Shown: piece by piece, positions 31,502-42,083 of the stretch | Layout: every line of letters starts with the position of its first letter | Numbering within the stretch: position 1 is the first letter of the stretch | Assembly (NCBI GenBank): GCA_033182465.1 | Contig: CP137319.1 | Coordinates: forward strand, 3,100,001-3,164,000 | Reading direction: 5' to 3' | DNA: 64,000 nucleotides | Source: Sanghuangporus weigelae | Lineage: Eukaryota; Basidiomycota; Agaricomycetes; Hymenochaetales; Hymenochaetaceae | Notes under the pieces: generated by a model | Told to the model about the DNA's origin: nothing | Seen by the model: the letters and a program-made list of their open reading frames with translations, nothing else | Databases searched by the model: none | Program-made: the position numbers and the translations under genes

Positions 31502-34500
31502 TCACGAAGTCCCAAACAATTCTTTCATGAAAGCCGAGGAATTCGGCGGACGACCCAAGAAGCACTGTTAAGGATTTGAGTCAACACACAGGTCGATCTT
31601 TCGCTGAGTAAGTCGTACCTCAAGAGATTCCAGCTCATCTCTACTTCCCCCAGGAAGTAAAATTTCCTTTCTGTACCTCTGTCCGAGCGCCGGATCTAAT
31701 GGGTCCTTCTTGAACACCGTAGCGTACATGTCTGCAGCAAAAACAAGAGAATACATGTATCTGGAAATAATAAAGGTAATATAAGATAAGCATTGAGACG
31801 GAAGCATGAAACCAAGAACGGACCCGTAGTACCCGGCATCATATCCACCGGTGATGTGACTGAAAGTTCCTTGACCAGCCTCAGGTACATCAGAGCCTTT
31901 GACCAAGGAGACAGATTCACGCAGGTTATTCCACAGTGCTGTGTAGTCCGTGGGCTCTGCGAGGCTGAATTAAGTACACGATGCGCTTCATGATGGAGCG
32001 AAAGAACATACGCTGGTCAGTGTGAATTTTGATGTCGAACTTGGCAAAGAAGAGTTGTCGAAGGTAGAATAAACCGACGTTCATATATCGGCTGTAGTGC
32101 GTTATTCGTTTTTGGAATTGTCACCTGTGCACATTGCATGCTTACCTGTCTATAATCTTCTTAATTAGATCGTCCGACAGAGGCTCTTTCGTCTTGTAGT
32201 GCTGCGACATTTGCTTCAAGACTTTAGGCTCCCAGCACCTATCCCAAAAGTCAAGTCAAGAAGCACTTAGGTAAGGAAGATCCGCACCAGTTTTCCAACA
32301 TCTGCGAAGGCGCTTCAACGAAATCACGGGCAACGCTAAGAAAAAGACGGAATAAACGACAAGAACAATCGACCACGGAAACAACATACCTCGTTCCATG
32401 GAAACGCGGGAAACGGGTCTTGCTAAGCAAGCCGTGGAAGACATGACCCATTTCATGGAAGAATGTCACAACATCATCATGACGCATCAGAGCAGGTCGC
32501 TCCGGAGTTGGTTTCGCAAGATTGGCTACCATAGCGGTCACGGGATAGTTTCGTTTTCCGCCGGGTGTGTCGTAACCTGGAATAAGTGGCCAGACTGCGG
32601 CATGGGAGTACTTAGCCTCTGAAACCGATTATAAGAAACTGCGCAGAACAAACGCGAAGAATGGTAGGAATACCTCGAGGAAAGAGGTCCAGGTGGCAGT
32701 AACCAACGAAGCCACTCTCATCTTTAGCATCAGCCTCCCATACGGCGAATAATTCCGCCTCTGCAAGTCATGGAATAAGATATCAACGAACAGTGGACAT
32801 TCAGCTGAAACAAACCTGGATGCCAGAGCTCAGGAGACTTGATCGGCTCGAAACGAACTCCTAGAAGTTTCTGATAGATCTCGAGGACCGCAGGCACGAC
32901 AAAGGTCACCGGGAAATATTCTTTAACAAGTGAATCATCGAGTGAAAGATGCTCTTCGGTATATTTTCTATCATAGTACCGATAGTCCCAGCTAAAAGAG
33001 ATAGATGTGTCAGCCGAACAATTGTGGGGGGGGCGAGCAAACGATACTGCGTACATGTAGAATTCGCCGTCGAAAGGTAAACCAAGCGACTTGTGCTCTT
33101 TCTGTTTCATTGCCAAGAGGGTCTCACGGTCCTTTGAACCAACGGGACGCAGCTTTTGTTCAAGATCATTCAAGAACTTCGGCCACATAGGTCAGTCACC
33201 GTGGATCCAAGAGCTGATTCATATTATGCTCATGCTCACCTCAGTAACGCCTTTGGCACTTTTCGCCATCTTTTCCTCGGTGATGTAATCCGCCCATGTA
33301 GAGTAACCCAGTAAAGGTGCGATCTCACGGCGCAGCTCAAGCGCCTTACTCAAGATCGGGACGTTTACTTCCAGGCGGTTCTCATAGCTCGAGAATGCTC
33401 TTCTACGTGTCTCAGGATTTTGAGCATATTTGAACTGTGACAGAAATGAGCACACGTTGTTAACAAAAGCTGAAAAGTACAAACCAGAGGGAATATATCA
33501 GGAGTCTTATGTGTAACACCATAAGTGACCTTGGCATCGTCGACCTGCTTCTCGTACCCGGAGACAACGTCAGTAGGGACACCTTTCAGCTCCTCTTCTG
33601 TGAAGTAAATTTTTCCCTGAACAATGGTTTACTCAGAAGATTGGAACAGCGATCAACGAGGTGAACATACTGCTTCCTCATTGAAGTTTTTCTATACAAA
33701 ATTCAATATGAATAAATGCCAGACATAAATACAGGAATGTCTTACACCGAACTCCACGCAGAGCTGCGAGAGCTCCTTCTTTTTCTTGGTAAGAAGGTCC
33801 CTCTTGTCTTCCGGTAGATCCAGACCCGCACGTTTCCCATCGAGTAGCATCTTCTCGATAAGTCTCTCTTCCTCAGGACTGAGTTTCACGCCTTGTGATC
33901 GGATGTTGGCGTCGGCGTTCTTCTTCGCCTTGAAAACGTCGACGCGCATTTCGCTCTCGACAAGAAAGTTCCTGACGACCACTTCTGCTTGGCTTGACGC
34001 GTCACGAAGCTCCTTGGACGTCGAGACGTTCTGATAGAAGAGGAGCGGTTCGAGATCCTGTAGGTCTGCCTCGGTCTTCGCGAGCTCTCCAAAGACCTTT
34101 CCCAACAATCTCAGCTTCCTTCAAGCCTTCAATTGCTTCTTATCACTCACCGAGTCGAATGTACACTGACTGGCATCTAATGCGCCAATCCTGTCAAGAA
34201 CCTGCTTCACATTGTCGATCGTCTTCTTCACGATTTCTTGGATGTCCTCAGGAGTATGCTTCCATGATGGAGGAGGCTGGGGCGGCGTGATGGAGGACAT
34301 GGTCGTGGTAGTTAACAAAGGAGCGAGGAAAGAAGTGGCTGATGCGAATCTGGTCCCAGGAGTTCGAGATTTCAGACTTGAGGTCACGAGCGTCTTCCCA
34401 TTCAGCCTCGTATCTGAGAAGAGCACAGCATTGCTGCCACGCCCGCTAAATGCATGACGGGCCGATCTTGTGGACCTGCGAATGAAAGTCGCCTGCAAGC

Positions 34501-34525
34501 TCGACGACGAGCGCGAGCAGAGCAT
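31502..34525 (-). CDS. PRD1: M3A zinc oligopeptidase (saccharolysin / thimet oligopeptidase type)
   Basis: Fifteen exons traced from ATG 34525 to TGA 31502, giving about 754 residues with consistent phases. The zinc motif is FHEMGHVFHGLL, coded within exon 32390-32618, with the downstream Glu in EAPSQMLENW. GGYDAGYYGYMYSLVFAADM and the end FLGRPPNSSAFMKELFG are typical of the M3 family, which cleaves short peptides in cytosol or mitochondrial intermembrane space. The first 74 residues are Arg/Ser-rich (SSSLQATFIRRSTRSARH) and resemble a mitochondrial presequence. The internal Met (MSSITPPQPPP) would give a 680-aa cytosolic form of normal family length. Notable gene structure: a 21-nt exon (33671-33691) and a 36-nt first intron (34115-34150). 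Confidence 0.93.
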
Positions 34526-35550
34526 GGGCAGTCGTTAGCCGTTGGTCGGGTAAGGGTAAGGTTCTCAGGGGCGCTTCTAAACATGGAAATTACTTCTCAC
34601 GCTATTCCCCTTCGTCATAAGCGTTCACTCAATCAGACCGAACTTCGACGCTCTACTCCTGAATCTGCGTGCATGTAGTCTGCAATGCCTGTCTCTCTAT
34701 AGAAAAGACAAAAATACATAATACGGGAACCTCACAGAAATGCGCTCAGCGGAGTACATCTTCATCTATCGCAATATTCTAGGGAATAGATATTCGAAGC
34801 TGTGGAGGATAACAAGGTCATTCTGATCGGCTCAATGATAAAACGTCGTCGGATTCTAGTAATCAGAAAGGCGTAACATTGTACGTACAGAAACCGCAAG
34901 GTCTTCGCGAACAAATTTGATGATAATGAGGAGCTTCGTTGCATTCTCGCAACCAAATGAGTACGGAGAAATCGGAACGGGAAACGAAGTGGACTGTTTC
35001 CTTATGGCAGTGTATATTGCGCGGAGAGATATTTACCTGAGGGTCCGAGTCATTCCATGCTTCATTCCGAATGTCTATCATGGATTATTACATAGTAGAA
35101 CGTAATCCGTGAAGCATAATTCACACTTCTTAGTAAATCACTGTCTATCACTATGGAGAGATTCGGGAGACTAGAAGATAAGAAGTACTGTTGTGTTGTA
35201 TATCCCGGCGGGTCAACGCTCGCCCCTTTTCAAGATTAACTTCGCGGCAATAAGGCTGTATGGGATTTCTTGCAATGCGCGGATACTTACGACGGAGACG
35301 AGGAGAGCAAATATACGTCCCGCACGAGCACCCGATGCCGTCTGTCTAGGAAGCGAAGAAGTCTAGCGAAGAAGTCTACGGGCTCATCTTTATGAGATGT
35401 TCGTACGTTATTGGGGTGATTTCATACGAACGGGAGATGCACAGCACAACAAGCTAGAGCACGTGTAATATCTAATCTAATCTAGATTGCTGATCACGCA
35501 CGCCGTGAACACAAGGCCAAGGCACCTGCTTTCGGCCGTCCCGTCTCCTA
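34526..35550. other. Divergent promoter region, no gene seen
   Basis: About 1 kb between the divergently transcribed oligopeptidase and P-loop genes. Frames are short and overlap on both strands without family resemblance. It is likely the two 5' regions plus spacer. Confidence 0.4.
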
Positions 35551-35551
35551 T

Positions 35552-35562
35552 TTATTATATAT
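35552..35562 (+). promoter_or_regulatory. TATA-like box upstream of the P-loop gene
   Basis: TTATTATATAT lies about 40 bp before the ATG at 35601 in a stretch with no other TATA. Position fits a short 5' UTR promoter, but this is pattern only. Confidence 0.35.
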
Positions 35563-35600
35563 CCCATTCCCTCCTTACCCAGAGGCCACCACAACTTATC

Positions 35601-37305
35601 ATGTCCGCAGTCGACGACGACCCAGCGTCCTCCAGCGCACCAGCGTCGTCGTCCAGACCCCGCCTGTCGCACAGCGCGACCATAAGTACCCATCATTGCG
35701 AGTGCCACAACTGGGTTATGAATAATCACGCGTCACCGTCGCCTTACTCAAGTCCGCACTCTGCGTCGCTGCCCTCCCCGCCGGAAAGCCCCTCGTTGGA
35801 CCCATATGCGGATATCGACCTCGACTCGATCTCCTCGTTCCCTTCCGTATCATCAAGCGTCTTCTTTTCGTCTAGTGCTGGCTCACCTCATTCTCAGCCG
35901 CGAAATCTAGAACAAGAACACGATGGTCTCATAATCCCCTCGCTTACGCTTCCATCTAAGTTGCAACAGCCTACACCTTATGGTCAGACATTAGGCGACT
36001 TATCACTCCTGCTCGTTGGGCCGTCTGGTGGCGGTAAGACTGCCCTGGCAGAGTTCCTTGCTGATGGCGACGAAATCCTGGACGTATCAGAATGGGAAGA
36101 CATTGATGGCGGACGCGTCTTGCGCGCATCGACGGACTGGATCGAAGAGTATGATCCACATGGCCTTGAACGTTTCGAAGGCGCAGAGAACGTCAGTTTC
36201 ACTGAGCTCGATGGGTTCGATTATGCTGTGAATGTGAGTCACGTGTGTTTCCTGCTTCGCGGAAGGAATGATAATGTCGCAATATTTAGCCGAAATGTGT
36301 GGCGGAGCGCGTCCTGAAACACATTCATGATACGTTTGATGATGTCCGAAGTCAAATCGAAAGCAAGCCATCGTCGACGCTTTTGCATTCTCTCTTGTCT
36401 TCGTCTCACTCGCCCCTTTATACCGCCTTGATCTACGTCACCGCAACTCGTGAGTATTTCTTACTTATCACGTACATTATTCTCATGCTAAGCGTGAAAT
36501 AGCATTGTCAGAACAGGATCGTGAAATCGTATCGATACTGTCGTCTTCGATACCTGTCATTCTTGTTTGCACGGCGGCTCTTTCATCGAGCGTCACTTCC
36601 TTTTCTCACGGTGTGGCCTCTCCGCCAAAGCTCGCGAGCTTCCAGCCTCATTCTCAATTGTCGCTCCGAACTGGCCTCTTCTGTTCCCCGCAGACAATTT
36701 CCACACTTCGGATCGAAGCGGCTGACCGCTTCATGAGATGGCACGAAGCGGAGCGTTGCGTGGAAAATATTATTCCTCCAATACGGAGTGAGAACAAGTT
36801 GTACTCCTTCACTGGGCAACGTCGCTCCACTGTTACTCGGTACTCTTCAGAAGCCGAAGAGATTGACAAATGGAACAAGGCAGCGTGGGAAGTCATGCTA
36901 TCAGAGGACGTTGCCCGACGATTGCGACAGACACGTTCATCAGAAAAGCCTGTGTCCAGTCTCGACTCTTCTTCATTGGCAAATAGCATCTTATTCAGGG
37001 AGACACCGTGCTTCACGCCTTCCCTGGATCCTCTCCATCTACGTTCTCTCATGCTCCTTTCCGTGTCACTCTTTGCGCCAAGGTCTCCATTAGCATTCAG
37101 GCCTTCACGTTCGAAATCGAGAGGTATGGCAATGGACGAGACGCACTCGACGGTACGCCCACGTTCTTCGAATTCAAGGGGTCGATCAAGAAAAGGTCAG
37201 CATAAAAGAGAGGCCATAAGCGATAGATGGCGAATCTGGCGTTGGGGCCTTGCCCTCTTCTGCGCTGGTGTTGGTATTGGTTGCGTTCTTTCAGCCATTG
37301 CATAA
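35601..37305 (+). CDS. P-loop NTPase/GTPase-like protein with C-terminal membrane segment
   Basis: Three exons: 35601-36233, 36290-36449, 36503-37305, joined in frame to about 531 residues. The ATG at 35601 is the first in frame. Residues 1-120 are Ser/Pro-rich and disordered. A Walker A motif, GPSGGGKTAL, lies near residue 140, and TELDGFDYAVN could act as a Walker B/switch region. Exon 2 reads PKCVAERVLKHIHDTFDDV, then helix and strand (LYTALIYVTAT). Exon 3 begins with PLSEQDREIVSIL and SIPVILVCT, resembling the later strands of septin-like GTPases. The C-terminus ends in a 20-residue hydrophobic helix (GLALFCAGVGIGCVLSAIA), so it is probably tail-anchored in a membrane. Resembles septin-like proteins of fungi; exact family uncertain. 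Confidence 0.82.
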
Positions 37306-37783
37306 CTCCATCCTTATTACAATCTCCGAAGACTGGGGTTCAGCACCTCGCTGTGATCATTCCGTGTAGTTTCTTTGTTTATTGCTTCCGCCCAACCCCG
37401 CTCTTTACTGTACGCTTTCGTTGTCGTTCCCATCCCCTCCCATTGAACCCCTTATTATCTGCCTGTATCGCACTTGTAATACTAGTTGCTGATCCGACCG
37501 GGGCTCATCATTAAACTCCTTGCTCTTGTATACAGCTGTTTGGGACCTGTATCGTTTAGCCTGTTTTATCATCATACCGAGATTATTACTTTTTTTTGTT
37601 TCAGTTGTCCGTTTGAACACTCGTTTGTTGATAGATGACGCCTGAAAAGGAGTCGGTACATATATTACACACATTTTCCCAGATTACAACCCAGTTTATA
37701 CGAAGCAAATAGAGTCCATATAAGAAAGGACAGCATTGCAGGAAGTCGAGTACTAGTGACAAATGGAATATCATCTAGGAGTG
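37306..37783. other. Spacer between convergent genes
   Basis: About 480 bp, T-rich on the plus strand, with an uninterrupted run of T at about 37590. It holds the 3' UTRs of the P-loop gene and the kinase-like fragment; no gene seen. Confidence 0.45.
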
Positions 37784-38329
37784 CTAAGCTCTCCGAGGGG
37801 GGAAAGCTTCCAGGCCAGGCATGTCCCAGTCTATCAACGTGCCGGATCCGTCCTTATTTATGATGATATGTCGTGCGGCGACAGCACCATGAAGAATACC
37901 CGCCTCCTCCTTTAACGCGACTAAGCCTATGACAAAATAAGATGAGATACATATACATAAGAAAAGCAAGAGATAGACGAACGTACCTTCAAGCGCATCT
38001 TTGGTAACTGAAAAGAGCTGTAGGGCGTCCTTGAATGCTCGTATGTCGCCCCGAGGTTGAGGGGCGAGTATGTGACGGACTCTGCGACCGGGTTGGAGTG
38101 GCATGACTGGGCTTTGCGAGCGGGCGGTATGCTTCGAGGTCGTCTTGGTTTTCTTGGTTTTCTTCTTTGGACTCGCGGGCGGCGATGCGGATGGGACTCT
38201 TTTCTTGGTTTCAGGGAGCATGTTCGCCTCGGCATTTGTAGTGCTGCTCATCGCGTTGATGGTGCGCGCGTTAGGCGCGTTCATTAGAGGATTGGCTGTT
38301 GCATCTTGAGATTCATGAGTGGAAGCCAT
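37784..38329 (-). CDS. FunK1-like fungal protein kinase fragment (161 aa)
   Basis: Two exons, 38329-37987 and 37926-37784 (phase 1, GTACGT to CATAG). After a Lys/Pro-rich N-terminus (KKKTKKTKTTSKH) come a short helical part and EAGILHGAVAARHIIINKDG followed by GTLIDWDM. This matches the catalytic loop and DFG-equivalent of FunK1 kinases, usually H-R/G-D-x5-N then LIDWD. Here the loop reads HGA, so the catalytic Asp is absent. The protein has no N-lobe and stops soon after LIDWD; a full FunK1 domain is about 400 residues. It is either a small pseudokinase or a gene remnant. It starts 125 bp from VPS28 on the opposite strand and may share its promoter. Confidence 0.7.
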   Translation of the reverse strand: MASTHESQDATANPLMNAPNARTINAMSSTTNAEANMLPETKKRVPSASPPASPKKKTKKTKTTSKHTARSQSPVMPLQPGRRVRHILAPQPRGDIRAFKDALQLFSVTKDALEGTFVYLLLFLCICISSYFVIGLVALKEEAGILHGAVAARHIIINKDGSGTLIDWDMPGLEAFPPRRA

Positions 38330-38454
38330 AACGCGGTGATAGCCTTTTGTCTAGATTATGTCGATCACTATGCGGATCGGCGAGGCTTGAATTCGCGTTA
38401 TCGTCACGTGCTGCATCTCCTAGCTGACTTTTCTTCTGTTCGTTCTTCCCAAAG

Positions 38455-39438
38455 ATGTCTGCTCAAGCTCCCATTTCACTTGACGAAGAGGTCCGATTAT
38501 ACACGAACAACGCAGAAAGGGAGAAATACAGCCTTCTCGCGACGCTATTCGGTGTCATCGTTGCGCTCGATTACTTGGAGCGGGCGTACGTCCGGGATGC
38601 CGTGCCTGCAGCCGAGTGAGTCTCTGCTTCTTTTCAGCTTTGGCCGCGCGACGAGGAATACTGAGCAAATTGTTTGATTGACGATGAAGAGGTATTCTCC
38701 AGCATGTACGCGTCTGCTGTCGCAGTACAAGACGATGCTTAAACTCGTCGCTGACGACGTACCTTCGATAGAAGAGTTCATGGCCCGATATCGAGTGAGT
38801 TTGCCGCATTGTCCTGTGAAGAGAGCTAATCTGATCATATGCGTGTGTGGTACAGATGGATAACCCTGCTGCACTCCATCGCATCAAAGTCGGTGTACCT
38901 GCCACTGTAGAACATTCCAGTGATGCAGGGCCAGAGACAGGCAAATGGGTGGCAGAAACTACGCAGGCACGTCTAAGTACTTGTTTGAGTCTTCCCTAGC
39001 TCATGCTAACTGTTTATACTCAGAGCTTTATCACGTTCATGGATGCTTTACGATTGCGTATGCGTGCAAAAGATCAGTTACACCCGATCTTGCAAGGTCT
39101 TATGACAAATTATGCTCGATTCAAGGCAAGCAAGGATTGGGAGGGTCGAAGCAGAATGGTTTCATGGTGCGTACATTAGTTGTGCGCTATTCTGTCATTC
39201 CGTTGATGTGACGCATCTCGCATGTTTCAGGCTTATCACATTAAATGGGATGAAGGCATCAGAAGAAATCACCGAAGAGCAATCTCGACAGGTGCTCAGC
39301 TTACTCTACATTATGCGAACTATCTGACTGAGTACTTCTTTGTCTTCCTACTAGCTGCTCTTTGATGTTGACTACGCCTACGCGGAGTTCTTCCGTAGTC
39401 TAAGTGGAGAATCGGATACCAAAGGCAACTCAACATAG
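38455..39438 (+). CDS. VPS28: Vacuolar sorting protein VPS28, ESCRT-I subunit
   Basis: Six exons: 38455-38615, 38692-38794, 38856-38966, 39024-39166, 39231-39291, 39355-39438, giving 220 residues, normal for VPS28. The N-terminal core shows EREKYSLLATLFGVIVALDY, LERAYVRDAV and CTRLLSQYKTML, which bind Vps23/Vps37 in ESCRT-I. The C-terminal four-helix domain has SFITFMDALRLRMRAKDQL, LHPILQGLM, MVSWLITLNGMKASEEI and QLLFDVDYAYAEFFRSL, the ESCRT-II docking part. It sorts ubiquitinated cargo into multivesicular bodies. Intron 3 uses a GC donor (CAG/GCACGT); no nearby GT donor keeps the frame. Confidence 0.95.
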
Positions 39439-39550
39439 ATCAATTCTATTGTCCTGGAGCGCTCGTACGCAAAAAAGAGATAAATGTACATATATACCAT
39501 ACAGCAATCGGAATTCCCTGTTGACACGCGTAACCGGGAGGTTCTACGGC

Positions 39551-40918
39551 TTACGCCGCTATGTGGCCTCTGGATGGCTTGACGTCCTGATGGATCAATC
39601 CATCGTTGAATGACCCCGCCCGTGGCAAATGAATGAGCTCTCCGGTATCATTACGTACCATTCTCGTTTGCATCATCTCCACTGCGATTGGCTGACCAGC
39701 CGAATTGTGGCTATTGAGATTCCGCGAATCCGATGGTGCTTCTGTGGAAACTCCGAGGCCTATGCGGACGATGATGGCAGTGAAGACAAGCCCCTGCATA
39801 CAACCTGTCAGGATACCATGATGTCTCGAACAGATGAACAGAGTCTTACCACCACTGGACAGATCTGTGTTATACGTCGTCAGTAATGCATATTCTTGAC
39901 TGACATAGGGCGACTTACTGCATCAAGGAAGAAATAATGCGACCAGTCGTTGATTGTATATGTCACGATGAGCGTGATGAGAGTCGCGGAGTAAATTGCG
40001 CCAGACTCGATTATAATTGCCAGGACTGGCGATAGGTTCCTTGATGTAAAAGATGTTGAAGAACGATGGCCAATCCACCATATGCGGAGTGCAATCAAGA
40101 CTGAGTAAGTTCTTGCAATGAGCGATGGTTTGCATTACCTTTGTCTCAATCAAGGACCTACCCGTACAAATGAAATTTGTGACCAAAGTGATAGCGTAGA
40201 ACGCAGTTCCCCAATGCTTCACTTTAGCGACGTAGATCAAGTCGCCTGGTAAAGCTCGCGAAACAGCGAATGGACCTCCAATACCGACGGCTAGAAGGGA
40301 TCAGTTACGTGAACCTGAGTTTTGCGGCAAGCGTACCGATGCTTCCCAAAAAGCAAAGGACGGCTGGAGCAGTGATGAGCTTATTCTTTGCCCATACGAT
40401 GTACAAGCGATAGATCTAATGTGTTTCGAATGTTGCGGATGGCATTATGTGGTAATGACAGACATACTTACCATGAACGCATCTCCAAGCATGGTCTGCA
40501 CGGTATAGACGGAGATTTGAGCCACGTAAAGAGGGTCCGACGGCTTGCTCAGACTCGCATCTGAGCCCTTTGTGTCCGAAACACGAATGAAGGCATTGAT
40601 AATTCGTTGAATATCTATAGCTAAATGCTAAGTGTTATTGATTTCAGATATCGATTCATCCAGCATTATCTCCAAGGCACGTACGGAGAGCGCGAGCGCA
40701 TACATCCCGGTGGCCACAGCCAGAATGATTTGGTTCAGACGGCTTCCTAACTTCGGCACGGAGGTATACAGGGCGATCCCATAGAAGACTGTGAATCCTC
40801 CTGACGTCCCATTGAGTGCATAAGGACGCGTAATGCTCCGATGGAAAATAGACTCACCGAACAGAACTGCTTCAAACAAGACGGCAATAAGCGTCGCTTC
40901 GCTAACTCCAAGAGTCAT
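39551..40918 (-). CDS. Fungal multi-span (about 7 TM) membrane protein
   Basis: Starts at ATG 40918 and stops at 39551, with several short introns. The exons read MTLGVSEATLIAVLFEAVLFG, then VFYGIALYTSVPKL, QIILAVATGMYALALS, QISVYTVQTMLGDAFM, IYRLYIVWAKNKLITAP, HWGTAFYAITLVTNFI, LIALRIWWIGHRS and YSATLITLIVTY, then GGCMQGLVFTAIIVRIGLG and a hydrophilic tail. This order of helices, with the D-x-(F/L)-(M/L)-I-Y-R loop, is that of a large unnamed Agaricomycete membrane family that resembles receptors but has no known ligand. It converges with VPS28, with stops 112 bp apart. Function unknown. Confidence 0.75.
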
Positions 40919-41421
40919 AATGATCTCGATATGTAGGTTCTGAGTTGAGATTTTTGGTATGCTACCTTAGAGCTATTCCGCTGAAAGAAGCTCTATATAG
41001 GGTCTTCCGGTGGCAGACATGTCAATCGCAGAGCAACATTACGCAAGTCATCAACGCACTATAGTTATGCCAGCACGACATCTAAATCCCAACCGCGCCC
41101 GATGATTGTACGTATCATCAGCACCTTGAGATGAGAACGGGGCCATATTTTGGGTGTTTTCAAATTTGTCTGGCCTATCCCAAGCGAGCGTCGCGAGTAG
41201 AGCGGTCTTTGCAATTTAGATAGTTCCTCAATCTGTGAGTCTTGATGTAACTTGAAGTATTTCGAAACAGGAGTGCGGTGATGTCGGTGATCGATCACCT
41301 AAAGTGGTACTCTCATCCATGATCGATGTCCATTGCATCTGGATTTAATCATATCGTAACAGAGGATCACCTCCCACACGGGACAGTAGCGACTCGGATC
41401 GAGGTGGTAATAAGTTCTGAG
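40919..41421. other. Promoter-side spacer, no gene
   Basis: About 500 bp upstream of the multi-span protein gene, with chance frames only. Confidence 0.4.
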
Positions 41422-41660
41422 TGTTGAGAATTGATCGTCGTGATAGTAGGATTCACATTCAGACCATTTCCTTTTATGATACGTTTATAAACTACCAGCC
41501 ACTCGTTGTAACACCTCAGTCTTCTACTATATTCATCAGACTGAGGTGAGGCGTCTTCACATTATTCCGCACAGTATTATGTCCTTACATTCCTTATAGT
41601 ACATTCTCAATAGGTATACGAAAAGAGTCTTCTACTATATTCATCAGACTGAGTACATTC
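41422..41660. repeat. Dispersed repeat with paired hairpin motif, copy 1
   Basis: It contains two copies of AGTCTTCTACTATATTCATC (continuing AGACTGAG), at 41518 and 41627. The first is a perfect 8-bp-stem hairpin, CCTCAGTC...GACTGAGG (41514-41546). The surrounding 240 bp match 58795-59015 in the same order with scattered differences (TGTTGAGAA..., CATTTCCTTT..., TAACACCTCAG). No frame is conserved. It could be a small non-autonomous transposon or an RNA-derived repeat. Confidence 0.7.
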
Positions 41661-42083
41661 CCAATACCGAGAATGGTGGCGTCTCTCGCACCCACATAAG
41701 AGGCGAAATCTGTTGATGCTGCTGTCCGCGTACTTCTCTTGGCGACATGATTGGAAAGCGGTTTCGCGGACCACCTTCGAAGCATTTGAAATGTGCGTGA
41801 ATTTGGTATATATATATCGAGTCGGTGCCGGAAGAGACATGGCTACATGATTTATATTAATGACGAGAGGTCGAACGACAAACATAATTTTCGTTGAATA
41901 GTGAAGATGGTAGCTTGAAGAAATTCAAACAAGTCAGTGCACTGTCTAATCTTTGTTCGCGCGCATATCAATCCCAAAATACACACATCACGAAGGATAT
42001 TCCTATCTATCAAAGTGACTATGTCACGCAGAGAGAGCACAGAGAGAGCACCTGGAGAGGATTGGGCCTTTAACGTGCTCTCA

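Noticed and set aside
33786-34290. Plus-strand frames of 82 and 98 codons
   Set aside because: They are antisense to exons 1 and 2 of the oligopeptidase gene, whose reading is secure.
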